This document shows positions 8,750-18,131 of a stretch of DNA of 64,000 nucleotides, in pieces. The notes beneath the pieces were generated by a model that did not search any database, was not told the origin of the DNA, and was given only the letters and a program-made list of their open reading frames with translations. The position numbers and the translations under genes were made by a program. The stretch is from Pseudomonas rustica. GTDB lineage: Bacteria > Pseudomonadota > Gammaproteobacteria > Pseudomonadales > Pseudomonadaceae. The number at the start of each line of letters is the position of its first letter. Position 1 is the first letter of the stretch. The DNA lies in assembly GCF_018336155.1 (NCBI RefSeq), contig NZ_JAGYHF010000002.1, forward strand, positions 62,001 to 126,000, written 5' to 3'.

Positions 8750-10234
8750 ATGAGTTCCTCACCCGATCTCGCCACAGCCGTTGCCGACAGCGATGCCGAG
8801 CAACTGCGCAAACTGGGCTACACCTCGAACTTCAACCGCAGCATGAGCCTGTGGGAAAACTTCGCCTTGGGCTTCACTTATCTGTCACCGGTCGTAGGGG
8901 TTTATACCCTCTTCGGCCTGTGCCTTGCCGCTGGCGGCCCACCGATGTTCTGGGCCTACTTGCTGGTTGGTTGCGGCCAATTGCTGGTGTGCCTGATCTT
9001 CGGCGAAGTGGTTTCGCAGTTCCCGATCTCCGGCGGCGTTTACCCTTGGGCACGCCGATTGGTCGGTAAAAAATGGGCATGGATGGTCGGCTGGATTTAC
9101 TCCATCGCCCTATGCGTGACCATCGCTGCCGTTGCGGTCGGCGCTGGCCCGTACCTGGCCGCCATGCTCGGTTTCGAGCCAAGCAACAACACCAACATCG
9201 TCATCGCCCTGGTGCTGACCCTGTTCGCCACACTGGTCAACCTCAGCGGCACCAAAGTGCTGGCGCGCATCGCCATGTTCGGTTTCCTCTGCGAACTGGT
9301 CGGCGCGGTGATCGTCGGTGTTTACTTGTTGGTGTTCGAACGCCATCAACCGCTCAGCGTGCTGTTCAACACCTTCGACATCAGCGTCGACGGCTCGTAC
9401 TTGCCGGCGTTCCTCACCGCATCGCTGGCGGGGATGTTCCTCTACTACGGTTTCGAGGCCTGCGGCGACGTCGCCGAAGAAACCCCGAACCCGAGCGCGA
9501 AAATCCCGGTGGCCATGCGCATGACCATCTACATCGGCGGCATCGCGGCGATGTTCGCCTGCCTGGCGCTGATCCTCGCCGTGCCGGACATGCAAGCGGT
9601 GATCAACGGCACCGACAAAGACCCGGTCACCACCATCCTCAACAATGCCTTCGGCCCGGTCGGTTCGAAAGTAGTGATGGGCGTGGTGATGATTTCCTTC
9701 ATCTCCTGCGTCATCAGCCTACAAGCAGCGGCGAGCCGTCTGCTGTACTCCTACGCTCGCGATGAAATGGTCATCGGCAGCCGACTGCTGAAAAAGATTT
9801 CTCCTACAACCCAAGTACCGGTTGCCGCACTGTTCGTATCCGGCGTCCTGCCGGCCCTGATCATCGCCCTCGGTTTCTTCCTGCAAGACGCCGTGGCCAC
9901 CATCGTCAGCTTCGCCGCCATCGGCATCTACCTCGCGTTCCAGATGATCGTGCTGGCCGCGCTGTACGCCCGCAGCAAAGGCTGGAAACCGAGCGGCAAA
10001 TTTACCCTCGGCGCATGGGGCTGGCCGGTGAACATCGGCGCGCTGGTGTACGGCGTTGGCGCAATCATCAACATGGCCTGGCCACGTACGCCGGATGCGG
10101 CGTGGTATGTGAACTATGCGATGGTGTTGAGCACAGCGATCGTGATTGGCTTGGGGCTGGTTTATATGTGGATTGGCAAACCGTATGACCATGGCAAGGC
10201 GCCGGCTGGGGATGCGTGGAAGGTGAGTCGCTAA
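8750..10234 (+). CDS. APC-family amino acid / GABA permease
   Basis: A 494-residue polytopic membrane protein with about 12 hydrophobic segments. It has the N-terminal APC signature (MSLWENFALGFTYLSPVVGVYTLF) and the FGEVVSQFPISGGVYPWARRL motif seen in amino-acid/choline transporters of the GABA-permease type. The ATG at 8750 has a ggagc ribosome site; longer in-frame extensions run through the REP element. Being downstream of two amino-aldehyde dehydrogenases, it may import GABA or another amine-derived amino acid. Family is confident, substrate is inference. Confidence 0.9.
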   Translation: MSSSPDLATAVADSDAEQLRKLGYTSNFNRSMSLWENFALGFTYLSPVVGVYTLFGLCLAAGGPPMFWAYLLVGCGQLLVCLIFGEVVSQFPISGGVYPWARRLVGKKWAWMVGWIYSIALCVTIAAVAVGAGPYLAAMLGFEPSNNTNIVIALVLTLFATLVNLSGTKVLARIAMFGFLCELVGAVIVGVYLLVFERHQPLSVLFNTFDISVDGSYLPAFLTASLAGMFLYYGFEACGDVAEETPNPSAKIPVAMRMTIYIGGIAAMFACLALILAVPDMQAVINGTDKDPVTTILNNAFGPVGSKVVMGVVMISFISCVISLQAAASRLLYSYARDEMVIGSRLLKKISPTTQVPVAALFVSGVLPALIIALGFFLQDAVATIVSFAAIGIYLAFQMIVLAALYARSKGWKPSGKFTLGAWGWPVNIGALVYGVGAIINMAWPRTPDAAWYVNYAMVLSTAIVIGLGLVYMWIGKPYDHGKAPAGDAWKVSR

Positions 10235-10245
10235 GAGCGTTTGAT

Positions 10246-10268
10246 CCCGGCACCGACAAGGTGCCGGG
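10246..10268 (+). terminator. Hairpin after the APC permease gene
   Basis: A perfect 9-bp stem (CCCGGCACC / GGTGCCGGG) with a 5-nt loop, 12 bp after the permease stop. The following bases are not a clean T-run, so this is a stem in terminator position rather than a textbook terminator. It also separates the amine block from the minus-strand cassette. Confidence 0.5.
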
Positions 10269-10292
10269 GTTCAGGCAAGCCGTGAAACGTCA

Positions 10293-10850
10293 TCAAAAAG
10301 AGAGCTCCGCCTGATCGTGCTTCAACAGGGAAATACGGTCGAACAGTTTGATTTTTTCATTGGCTTTTTGCTTGGCGTGATCGGACATGAATGCAATCAA
10401 TTCTTCGAGCTGACTGACGTCTCCGACCACTTTGAACTCCTTTTCCTTGTTGACGAAAACAAGCGACTTCTTCTTTCTCGACAACAGTTCAATGACGTTA
10501 TTGAGCGTACCGGTGCTCTTTGCGTCCCAGATCATCAAACCGTAGTCAGCTGCCTCGGCCATGACAACGTCTTTCTCGGTGAAGAAGGCTCTCGACCCCT
10601 TGGAATGCTTGGAGTCGACTGTTCTGGCGGGCCACTGTCCAAGGTTATTCCTCGGAGCAGAACCGCTGCAGAACACTGTGGTTTTGGATCGTTTGAGACT
10701 CAGCAGGTACTCCTGAATGGAGGTATCGGCGCCACCTGCATCCCCAACCACCACCTCAAAATCTGACGCGACGATATTTTTGATGCGCTCTTTAACCTTC
10801 GGATCAAGGTTCTTGATGTTGATAGAGCCAGCAATAAATACAGTGGTCAT
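10293..10850 (-). CDS. SLOG-type nucleotide-binding protein (DprA/LOG-like Rossmann fold)
   Basis: A 185-residue protein. Seen: FIAGS near the N-terminus (residues 5-9), GDAGGAD at 36-42 followed by a helix (TSIQEYLL), and a second half with AEAADYGLMIWDAKSTGT (98-115) then a hydrophobic strand (KSLVFVN). This is the pattern of SLOG (SMF/DprA-LOG) nucleotide-binding folds. Start ATG at 10850 is preceded by GGAAG; a TTG five codons upstream would overlap the previous gene. It begins 5 bp after the stop of the phosphoribosyltransferase gene, so the two form one operon. The nucleotide and reaction are unknown. Base composition is clearly lower in GC than the flanks, suggesting transfer. Confidence 0.72.
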   Translation of the reverse strand: MTTVFIAGSINIKNLDPKVKERIKNIVASDFEVVVGDAGGADTSIQEYLLSLKRSKTTVFCSGSAPRNNLGQWPARTVDSKHSKGSRAFFTEKDVVMAEAADYGLMIWDAKSTGTLNNVIELLSRKKKSLVFVNKEKEFKVVGDVSQLEELIAFMSDHAKQKANEKIKLFDRISLLKHDQAELSF

Positions 10851-10855
10851 TGAGT

Positions 10856-11437
10856 TCACTTCCAAGTTAGCGCTGCGACGTAAATTTTCCCTACTTTCGG
10901 ATATTTACGCAGAACAGCGCAGGCCGCGTCCATCGACGCTCCGCTATCAAACAAATCATCTACAACCAAAACATTCCAGCGCCCATCGGTGGTGATTTCA
11001 TCATTGACGCTGAAACTGTCTCCAATCGCGGCAACCTTTTCGGCTTTGGAATGTAAATCCTTGAGCGACTTTCCCGTGGCAGCTTTTCGAAGCAAATCCG
11101 AGAAAACCGGCCGACCGATAATTCGTCCCAACGCCAAGGCAACCTCAGTTACCGGTTGTCGCTGACGAATATTTGAAGCAGGCATAGGCACTACAAACCC
11201 GACCTGATCCAGTTTTGGGAACACATTTGTCGCTACTGCCTGAGCAAGTGGGCTGACCTGAGTCCAGTCCTTCTGGTATTTGAGCTGGTAGGTCGCCTCG
11301 CCAATCTCAGTGCGCTGATTATCGAAGCATGGGTGTCCGCGGTCATCGTTGCCAAGAAAGGTACTACTTACCATGTGTTTGTCCAGCACCCAGCCCTGAT
11401 CCCAAGGGCCGTTGATCTGCTTGAGAGACACCTTCAT
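10856..11437 (-). CDS. ComF-like phosphoribosyltransferase
   Basis: A 193-residue protein. The PRPP-binding loop is clear (VLVVDDLFDSGAS, residues 156-168). It is preceded by VPMPASNIRQRQPVTEVALALGR, resembling the substrate-side motif of ComF/amidophosphoribosyltransferase-like enzymes. The N-terminal about 60 residues (GPWDQGWVLDKH, GEATYQLKY) form an extra module with no cysteine cluster typical of ComF. The ATG at 11437 has a very strong ribosome site (AAAGGAGA). It is the first gene of a two-gene minus-strand operon with the SLOG protein. Substrate unknown; low GC for the region. Confidence 0.75.
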   Translation of the reverse strand: MKVSLKQINGPWDQGWVLDKHMVSSTFLGNDDRGHPCFDNQRTEIGEATYQLKYQKDWTQVSPLAQAVATNVFPKLDQVGFVVPMPASNIRQRQPVTEVALALGRIIGRPVFSDLLRKAATGKSLKDLHSKAEKVAAIGDSFSVNDEITTDGRWNVLVVDDLFDSGASMDAACAVLRKYPKVGKIYVAALTWK

Positions 11438-11878
11438 TGAAATCTCCTTTATTCGTAACAATCCTTTGAGCCCTGAAACCAAGGGCCGAGCATCTGCAGC
11501 GATGCGCAAGATTCAAACAAATAACGGAAAAAACAGCTGTTAGGGGTGAACTCGCTGGCGCCAACGCAAAAACAGGCATTTCCTACAGAGACGACCCTTA
11601 GAGATGGATCCCTTTTCCTACAGAAGGTATCGACAGAGCCGACTTGGTGTCATACATGATCAACAGTTAGGCTTCTTCTCACCAGTCAACGGCCCGAATG
11701 AAAAAACCTGTGGCGAGGGAGCTTGCTCCCGCTTGGTCGCATAGCGGCCCCTCTTGAAAAAGCAGGGTACTGCTGCGCGGTTCAGCGGGAGCAAGCTCCC
11801 TCGCCACAGGGCTACTCGCAGGTTGATTGATCTGGCCACCGTAAAAGCCAAATGGCTTTCACGGTGCCCACCCCAGCG
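11438..11878. other. Non-coding gap upstream of the SLOG/PRTase cassette
   Basis: This 441-bp stretch holds the upstream region of the cassette (11438 to about 11640, AT-richer, no clear sigma-70 promoter found by eye, with TTTCCTACAGA repeated near 11578 and 11620) and then a large REP-type palindrome (11707-11810). No supportable gene seen. Confidence 0.6.
11707..11810. repeat. Inverted repeat, GTGGCGAGGGAGCTTGCTCCC family
   Basis: Arms 'CCTGTGGCGAGGGAGCTTGC' and its inverse 'GCAAGCTCCCTCGCCACAGG' lie about 50 bp apart. Each arm contains an inner palindrome (GGGAGCttGCTCCC). It sits at the edge of the low-GC cassette, and its family differs from the GTAGGAGCTGCCG REPs. Confidence 0.85.
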
Positions 11879-12064
11879 TTAAAACCGCGAAACACTCCGC
11901 ATCGCATCCACCAGATACCGCATCGCGATCCGGTCACTTTCCGAAAGCTCGCGATAGCGCTCCACCAGTTTCAGTTCCTCAGAGCTCAACCGGCGCCTTC
12001 TGCGCCCGCTGCCCAGGCAGGGGAAGATGCCCAGCATGTCGGTGATGCCTTGTATTTTTGCCAT
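11879..12064 (-). CDS. Small conserved Pseudomonas protein, function unknown
   Basis: A 61-residue protein beginning MAKIQGITDMLGIFPCLGSG, then an Arg-rich stretch (RRRRR, residues 21-25) and a predicted helical C-terminal half (SSEELKLVERYRELSESDRIAM). The ATG at 12064 has a good ribosome site (AGAAGGAC) at proper spacing, which supports a real gene. The C-terminal pattern resembles the tail of some small HTH-like regulators, but no DNA-binding motif is complete. I do not recognise a function. Confidence 0.65.
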   Translation of the reverse strand: MAKIQGITDMLGIFPCLGSGRRRRRLSSEELKLVERYRELSESDRIAMRYLVDAMRSVSRF

Positions 12065-12467
12065 GGACGATGTCCTTCTCTAGTACTGCAAAGAATTGCT
12101 TAAACACCACATCGCCCTGCCCCTTACAGCAGCGCCGTGTGCCCTGCCGGCCAAATGGATCGCGCCGGCCATGCCCATAGAATAGAAATAAATTCGCCGC
12201 TGAAAAGCGGTTTTTAGAGTAATTAGTCAAGAAAAGCAGATATGCCGTGTAAATCAGAACGTCCTGTCAGATTTTTAACCGACATGTCTTGTTTCATTGA
12301 CACACTGGCGCAGTGAATCAACGAATTTTGCATTGCGAGCGAACCGTTTAAGCTAGCCGGCATCTGTTTATAGTCCGTTGCGTTTGGCCGAAGGCTTGTC
12401 CGAACCGTTATTTCTGATCCAGCACGTGCCAGGAACGGCGCGGGATTGCACACGACAGGTTGTATTT
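12065..12467. other. Intergenic region between the 61-aa gene and opgD
   Basis: A 403-bp gap between divergent genes. It is relatively AT-rich at 12180-12340 and contains a TTGACA hexamer at 12297-12302 followed by the short palindrome CACTGGCGCAGTG. No convincing -10 was matched to it and no open frame has a credible start. It presumably holds the promoters of both flanking genes. Confidence 0.5.
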
Positions 12468-14096
12468 ATGCACCGCAGGAATTTGCTCAAAGCGTCCATG
12501 GCCATTGCGGCTTACACCGGTCTTTCGGCCACCGGCCTGCTGGCGACCCGCGCATGGGCGGCCAGTGGTGGCGCCGCTGATGGCGAGGCGCAGGCGTTTG
12601 ACTTCGAAGCGCTGAAGCGCCAGGCCAAGCAACTGGCTGGCAGTGCCTATCAGGACACTAAACAGGTGCTGCCGCCGACGCTGGCGACCATGACGCCGCA
12701 GAATTTCAACGCGATCCGCTACGACGGTAATCATTCGTTGTGGAAGGAAAACAAGGGCCAGCTCGACGTGCAGTTCTTCCACGTCGGCATGGGTTTCCGC
12801 CAGCCGGTGCGCATGTACAGCGTCGATCCGAAGACCCGTACCGCGCGCGAGGTGCATTTCCGCCCGGCGCTGTTCAACTACGAGAACACCTCGGTCGACA
12901 CCCAGCAGCTCAAGGGCGATCTGGGTTTTGCCGGCTTCAAGCTTTTCAAGGCACCAGAACTGGATCGCCATGACGTGGTGTCGTTCCTCGGCGCCAGTTA
13001 TTTCCGTGCGGTGGACGCGACTGGCCAATATGGCCTCTCCGCGCGTGGTCTGGCGATCGACACTTACGCCAAAAAACGCGAAGAATTCCCTGATTTCACC
13101 AAATTCTGGTTCGAGACCCCGGATCAGAACGCCACGCGTTTTGTGGTCTATGCCCTGCTCGACTCGCCGAGTGCGACCGGTGCTTACCGCTTCGACATCG
13201 ATTGCCAGGCCGAGCGCGTGGTGATGGAGATCGACGCACACATCAATGCGCGCACCGCCATCGAGCAACTGGGCATCTCGCCGATGACCAGCATGTTCAG
13301 CTGCGGCAACCACGAACGGCGCATGTGCGACACCATTCACCCGCAAATCCACGACTCGGATCGCCTGGCGATGTGGCGCGGCAACGGCGAGTGGATCTGC
13401 CGTCCGCTGAACAACCCGGCGACTCTGCAATTCAACGCGTTTGCCGATACCGATCCGAAAGGTTTCGGCCTGGTGCAGACCGACCATGAGTTCGCCAACT
13501 ATCAGGACACCGTCGACTGGTACAGCAAGCGTCCGAGCCTGTGGGTCGAACCCACCACCGCGTGGGGCGAGGGCTCTATCGATCTGCTGGAAATTCCTAC
13601 GACTGGCGAGACGCTCGATAACATCGTGGCGTTCTGGACACCGAAGAAACCGGTGGCTGCCGGTGATTCGCTGAACTATGGCTACAAGCTCTACTGGAGC
13701 GCTCTGCCGCCGGTGAGCACGCCGTTGGCGCGGGTGCAGGCGACTCGTTCCGGAATGGGCGGTTTTGTTGAGGGTTGGGCACCGGGCGAGCATTACCCGC
13801 CGGTGTGGGCACGTCGTTTTGCTGTGGACTTTACTGGCGGCGGTCTGGATCGATTGCCGCAGGGCACCGGGATTGAGCCGGTGGTGACGTGTTCGAATGG
13901 CAAGGTGCAGGATTTCAGCGTGCTGGTGCTGGATGACATCAAGGGTTACCGGATTCTGTTTGACTGGTACCCGACCAGTGACAGCGTTGAGCCGGTGGAG
14001 CTGCGGTTGTTTATCCGCACCAACGATCGCACGTTGAGCGAGACGTGGTTGTACCAGTACTTCCCGCCGGCGCCGGATAAGCGCAAATACCCTTGA
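12468..14096 (+). CDS. opgD: Periplasmic glucan biosynthesis protein OpgD (MdoD)
   Basis: A 542-residue exported protein. It opens with a Tat-type signal ([15 protein letters not shown]...ATRAWAAS, cleavage near residue 30), as is characteristic of OpgD. The body matches the OpgG/OpgD fold ([54 protein letters not shown]). It acts in the periplasm on osmoregulated beta-glucan backbones, adjusting their length or branching. The ATG at 12468 is chosen because the twin-arginine signal begins there; the longer frame upstream lacks a signal. Confidence 0.93.
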   Translation: MHRRNLLKASMAIAAYTGLSATGLLATRAWAASGGAADGEAQAFDFEALKRQAKQLAGSAYQDTKQVLPPTLATMTPQNFNAIRYDGNHSLWKENKGQLDVQFFHVGMGFRQPVRMYSVDPKTRTAREVHFRPALFNYENTSVDTQQLKGDLGFAGFKLFKAPELDRHDVVSFLGASYFRAVDATGQYGLSARGLAIDTYAKKREEFPDFTKFWFETPDQNATRFVVYALLDSPSATGAYRFDIDCQAERVVMEIDAHINARTAIEQLGISPMTSMFSCGNHERRMCDTIHPQIHDSDRLAMWRGNGEWICRPLNNPATLQFNAFADTDPKGFGLVQTDHEFANYQDTVDWYSKRPSLWVEPTTAWGEGSIDLLEIPTTGETLDNIVAFWTPKKPVAAGDSLNYGYKLYWSALPPVSTPLARVQATRSGMGGFVEGWAPGEHYPPVWARRFAVDFTGGGLDRLPQGTGIEPVVTCSNGKVQDFSVLVLDDIKGYRILFDWYPTSDSVEPVELRLFIRTNDRTLSETWLYQYFPPAPDKRKYP

Positions 14097-14123
14097 TGTT
14101 TCTTTAGCGTCTGATTGGGCCTC

Positions 14124-14214
14124 ATCGCGAGCAGGCTCACTCCTACATTTAATCTGCAACGAACACACATTCTGTGTACGGCAGAATCCCTGTAGGAGTG
14201 AGCCTGCTCGCGAT
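14124..14214. repeat. REP inverted pair (ATCGCGAGCAGGCTCACTCCTACA family)
   Basis: Arms 'CATCGCGAGCAGGCTCACTC' and 'GAGTGAGCCTGCTCGCGAT' lie about 45 bp apart, after the opgD stop. A third sequence type of Pseudomonas REP palindrome. Confidence 0.88.
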
Positions 14215-14255
14215 AGCATCCGCCCAGGCAGTACAAAAACACCCACCAAAAACAA

Positions 14256-14285
14256 AGCCCCGGCCATCACTGCCCGGGGCTTTTT
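14256..14285. terminator. Bidirectional rho-independent terminator between opgD and the OYE reductase gene
   Basis: A perfect 8-bp stem AGCCCCGG / CCGGGGCT with a 10-nt loop, followed by TTTT on the plus strand and flanked by A-rich sequence on the other side. It can therefore end transcription of opgD (+) and of the convergent reductase gene (-). Confidence 0.85.
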
Positions 14286-14302
14286 GCTTCGTCGCTAATT
14301 AA

Positions 14303-15409
14303 TCAATCGCGCAAATCAGACTCATGAATCGGCTGATCACGGTGCGTCGCACGCTGATACTGCGCCGGCCACACCGCTTTGCGTCCACCCAGATCATCGT
14401 CGGCATGCAGCGGCCAGTACGGATCACGCAGCAGCTCGCGGGCGAGGAAGATGATGTCGGCCTGACAGGTGCGCAGAATGTGCTCAGCCTGCGCCGGCTC
14501 GGTAATCATTCCCACAGTGCCGGTGGCGATGCCTGACTCTTTGCGTACGCGCTCGGCGAAACGCGTCTGATAACCCGGCCCCACCGGAATCTCAGCGTTG
14601 GCTGCGGTTCCGCCCGAAGAGACGTCGATCAGATCGGCGCCAAGGGTGTGCAGGCGTCGCGCCAGTTCCACGGTTTCATCCGGATTCCAGCCGTCCTCCA
14701 CCCAGTCGGTGGCCGATACGCGGACAAACAACGGCAACTCTTCCGGCCAAACCGCCCTCACCGCCTCCGTCACTTGCAACACCAGACGAATACGATTTTC
14801 AAACGAACCACCGTATTGATCGCGGCGCTGATTGCTCAGCGGCGAGAGAAACTGATGCAGCAGATACCCATGCGCCGCATGCACCTCAACCACACTGAAA
14901 CCGGCCTTGAGCGCGCGTTTGGCGGCATCGACAAACGCCTGAATGACGTCGGCAATCTGCCCTTCATCCAGCTGTTTCGGTTGCGTGTGTTGCGGGTCAA
15001 AAGCAATCGGCGAGGGCCCGATCGGAGTCCAGCCGCCGTCATCGGGTTTAACGCTGCCATGCTTGCCGAGCCACGGCCGATGGGTGCTGGCCTTGCGCCC
15101 GGCGTGGGCCAGTTGAATGCCGGCGACCGCGCCTTGGGAGGTAATGAAGCGGGTGATGCGTTGCAGTGGTTCGATCTGTTCGTCGTTCCATAGGCCAAGG
15201 TCTTCGGCGGTGATCCGCCCGTCGGCAGTGACCGCCGTGGCTTCGGTAAATACCAGACCGGCGCCGCCCACCGCGCGGCTGCCGAGGTGCACCAGGTGCC
15301 AGTCGTTGGCCAGGCCGTCGACGCTGGAGTACTGGCACATCGGCGAGACGGCGATGCGGTTCGGAAGGGTCAGTTGGCGAAGGGTAAAGGGTTCAAGCAG
15401 CAGACTCAT
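14303..15409 (-). CDS. NADH:flavin oxidoreductase, old yellow enzyme family (YqjM/XenA class)
   Basis: A 368-residue FMN-dependent TIM-barrel reductase. Visible family features: SPMCQYSS with Cys25 (the redox-modulating cysteine of the YqjM/XenA class), IQLAHAGRKAS, the substrate-binding His pair in HAAHGYLLHQFLSPLSN, and RRDQYGGSFENR. Such enzymes reduce activated alkenes (enones, nitro compounds) with NAD(P)H. It is monocistronic, convergent with opgD across a shared terminator. Confidence 0.92.
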   Translation of the reverse strand: MSLLLEPFTLRQLTLPNRIAVSPMCQYSSVDGLANDWHLVHLGSRAVGGAGLVFTEATAVTADGRITAEDLGLWNDEQIEPLQRITRFITSQGAVAGIQLAHAGRKASTHRPWLGKHGSVKPDDGGWTPIGPSPIAFDPQHTQPKQLDEGQIADVIQAFVDAAKRALKAGFSVVEVHAAHGYLLHQFLSPLSNQRRDQYGGSFENRIRLVLQVTEAVRAVWPEELPLFVRVSATDWVEDGWNPDETVELARRLHTLGADLIDVSSGGTAANAEIPVGPGYQTRFAERVRKESGIATGTVGMITEPAQAEHILRTCQADIIFLARELLRDPYWPLHADDDLGGRKAVWPAQYQRATHRDQPIHESDLRD

Positions 15410-15607
15410 GGGGCACCTCTCAAATCAGTGGGCAGGCTCCAGGGTTCTGTTTGAATAGTCGACGAGTGACAGGAAAAAGGTGCAGCACCCGCCCCCGCGG
15501 GCAAAAAATTCGACAAGACGTCACAAGGCCAATCAAGCAGTGCTTAGAGCCTAGTCGACAACGGGAGGGAAAGGAGGGTTCAGAGTGATTCAGTGTGTGA
15601 AAGGATG

Positions 15608-15674
15608 CTTTCGCGAGCGAGCTCTGCTCCTACAGGATCAACACCATCTGTAGGAGCAAGGCTTGCCCGCGAAG
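15608..15674. repeat. REP inverted pair downstream of recJ
   Basis: Arms 'CTTTCGCGAGCGAGCTCTGCTCCTACAG' and 'CTGTAGGAGCAAGGCTTGCCCGCGAAG' (imperfect) lie about 15 bp apart, 4 bp beyond the recJ stop and in the gap before the convergent-side OYE gene promoter. Confidence 0.82.
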
Positions 15675-15677
15675 GGC

Positions 15678-17387
15678 TTAACGCGGTTCGATATGGGCAA
15701 TCATCAACTGAACGGTCTCATTACCCCGAAACTCGTTAACATCGAGCTTATAGGCGAGCTCAACCCACCTGATCGTCGGATTCGGCCAGATATCCCGGTC
15801 AATCCCAAACGCGATGCCATCCAGCTTCACCGAGCCACACTCGCTCTTCAGCACCACTTTCAAATGCCGCTCACCGACCACCCGCTGCTCAACCAACTGA
15901 AACACCCCATGAAACAGCGGCTCAGGAAAATGCTGCCCCCAAGGCCCGGCATGGCGCAGGGCGCGAGCCAGTTCGAGGTGGAATTCTTCCACCGCCAGCG
16001 TGCCGTCCGAGAGCATGCGCCCGGTCAGGTCTTCCTCGCGAAGTTGCCTACGCACTTCAGCGTCAAATGCCTCGGCGAACAGCGGAAAATTCTCTTGCGG
16101 CAAGGTCAGACCGGCGGCCATCGCGTGGCCACCGTACTTGGCGATCAGGGTCGGATGCTGCGCTGCAACAACGCTCAGCGCGTCACGAATATGGAAGCCC
16201 TGCACCGAACGCCCCGAGCCTTTGAGCAGGCCATCACCCGCATCAGCAAAGGCAATGGTCGGACGGAAATAACGTTCTTTCATGCGTGATGCGAGGATAC
16301 CGATCACGCCTTGGTGCCACTCCGGATCGAACAGGCACAGACCAAACGGCATCGACTCCACCGGCAAATCCTTGAGCTGCGCCAACGCTTCACGCTGCAT
16401 GCCCTGCTCGATGGATTTGCGATCCTGGTTCATGCCGTCCAGTTGCGCGGCCATTTCCTGGGCCTTGCTGGCGTCGGCAGTGAGCAGGCATTCGATGCCC
16501 AGACTCATGTCATCCAGACGCCCGGCAGCGTTCAGGCGCGGGCCGACGATAAAACCGAGATCGGTGGACGTGATGCGGGTGGCGTCACGCTTGGCCACTT
16601 CAAGGATCGCTTTGATCCCCGGCCGTGCGCGACCGGCGCGAATGCGTTCAAGGCCTTGATGCACCAGAATCCGGTTGTTGGCGTCCAGCGGCACCACGTC
16701 GGCAACGCTGCCCAGTGCCACCAGATCAAGCAGTTCACCGATGTTCGGCTGCGGCGTGTTCTCGTACCAGCCGAGGCTGCGCAAACGCGCGCGCAACGCC
16801 ATCAACACATAGAAAATCACCCCGACGCCGGCCAGGGCCTTGCTCGGAAACTCGCAGCCCGGCTGGTTCGGATTGACCAGCGCATCGGCCTGCGGCAGCT
16901 CTTCGCCGGGCAAGTGGTGGTCGGTGATCAAGACCTTGAGGCCAGCCTTTTTTGCCGCCGCAACACCTTCGACGCTGGAAATACCGTTGTCGACGGTGAC
17001 CAGCAAATGCGGTTCACGGGTGAGCGCGACTTCGACGATTTCCGGGGTCAGGCCGTAGCCATATTCAAAGCGGTTCGGCACCAGATAATCAACGTGCGCC
17101 GCACCGAGCAAGCGCAAGCCAAGCATGCCGACCGTGCTGGCCGTCGCGCCGTCCGCGTCGAAGTCGCCGACGATGAGGATGCGCTGGCGTTGCTCCAGCG
17201 CCGTCACCAGCAAGTCCACCGCCGCATCAATGCCCTTGAGCTGCTGAAACGGGATCAACCGTGCCAGGCTCTTGTCCAGCTCTGCCTCGGACTGCACGCC
17301 TCGCGCCGCGTACAGGCGGGTCAGCAGCGGCGGAATATCACCGAGAAAAGGCAAAGTTTCGGGCAGTAGGCGAGGTTCGATGCGCAT
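15678..17387 (-). CDS. recJ: Single-stranded-DNA-specific 5'-3' exonuclease RecJ
   Basis: A 569-residue DHH-family nuclease. The metal-binding motif GDFDADG lies at about 74-80, VTVDNGIS near 130, and the DHH motif in LITDHHLPGE near 155. The DHHA1 part has KGSGRSVQGFHIRDAL and KYGGHAMAAGLTL. The length is normal. It degrades ssDNA in recombination and mismatch repair. It is followed 5' by the yaeQ gene about 55 bp away on the same strand, the usual Pseudomonas arrangement. Confidence 0.96.
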   Translation of the reverse strand: MRIEPRLLPETLPFLGDIPPLLTRLYAARGVQSEAELDKSLARLIPFQQLKGIDAAVDLLVTALEQRQRILIVGDFDADGATASTVGMLGLRLLGAAHVDYLVPNRFEYGYGLTPEIVEVALTREPHLLVTVDNGISSVEGVAAAKKAGLKVLITDHHLPGEELPQADALVNPNQPGCEFPSKALAGVGVIFYVLMALRARLRSLGWYENTPQPNIGELLDLVALGSVADVVPLDANNRILVHQGLERIRAGRARPGIKAILEVAKRDATRITSTDLGFIVGPRLNAAGRLDDMSLGIECLLTADASKAQEMAAQLDGMNQDRKSIEQGMQREALAQLKDLPVESMPFGLCLFDPEWHQGVIGILASRMKERYFRPTIAFADAGDGLLKGSGRSVQGFHIRDALSVVAAQHPTLIAKYGGHAMAAGLTLPQENFPLFAEAFDAEVRRQLREEDLTGRMLSDGTLAVEEFHLELARALRHAGPWGQHFPEPLFHGVFQLVEQRVVGERHLKVVLKSECGSVKLDGIAFGIDRDIWPNPTIRWVELAYKLDVNEFRGNETVQLMIAHIEPR

Positions 17388-17442
17388 GGGGTGACGGAGA
17401 CTTCTCTTTAATACGTGGGATTAATCAGCTACAGGCGCGGGA

Positions 17443-17985
17443 TCAGCCGCGCTCACCTTGTAGCCATTGCAACTGGACTTCGTGCTGACCACGGTCGTCG
17501 GTGACAAAGATCGTCCCTTCACTGATCATCACGTCCCACTTGATAACGCGGGGCATGTCCTTGGCCAGGGTTTCCAGCACTTCCTGCGGGACGGCGGCGA
17601 TGTTGACGTTTTTCAGGTTCTTGATCGCCGGGATCACCTTGGTTTCCCAGACGCGCAGGCTGCCGTAGGCCAGCAGGCTGGTGCGCTCGGTGCGACGCGA
17701 GCACCAGGTCAGGCGATCGGCGTCTGGCTGGCCGACTTCGATCCAGTGCAGAACGCGATCGTCCAGGCTCTTTTCCCACAGCGCAGGTTCATCCACGTCT
17801 GACAGACCGCGACCAAACGACAACTGCTCGTTGTACCAGAGGGCGTAGGCCAGCAGCCGCACGGTCATGCGTTCTTCGGTTTCCGAAGGGTGACGGGCGA
17901 TGGTCTGCTTGACGCTCTCGTAGACACTGCGGTCGAGGTCGGTGAGGTTCAGTTCAAATTTGTAGGTAGTGGACGGCTGGGCCAT
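17443..17985 (-). CDS. yaeQ: YaeQ family protein
   Basis: A 180-residue protein matching the YaeQ family (YKFELNLTDLDRSVYES, RHPSETEERMTVRLLAYALWY, PDADRLTWCSRRTERTSLLAYG). The fold is PD-(D/E)XK-like, and the E. coli member was once proposed to affect transcript elongation, but the function is not settled. The ATG at 17985 begins the family-typical MAQPSTTYKFEL; a 41-codon longer frame is not supported. It is upstream of recJ on the same strand. Confidence 0.92.
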   Translation of the reverse strand: MAQPSTTYKFELNLTDLDRSVYESVKQTIARHPSETEERMTVRLLAYALWYNEQLSFGRGLSDVDEPALWEKSLDDRVLHWIEVGQPDADRLTWCSRRTERTSLLAYGSLRVWETKVIPAIKNLKNVNIAAVPQEVLETLAKDMPRVIKWDVMISEGTIFVTDDRGQHEVQLQWLQGERG

Positions 17986-18131
17986 GAACGGGCTTCTTGA
18001 TACGAGGAAAGGCGGCAAGTCTAACCGATGCGGTAGGCAATCATCGAATTGATGGCGATCAACCTGCGGCGTCTGACAGCCGGCTATGTTAAAACGCTGT
18101 ATCCGCACAGCCTTGTCCTACAGGATTCAGC

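Noticed and set aside
12408..14270. A 620-codon open frame opposite opgD
   Set aside because: His/Arg/Gln-rich shadow of the real opgD frame and it runs through the REP pair; no domain.
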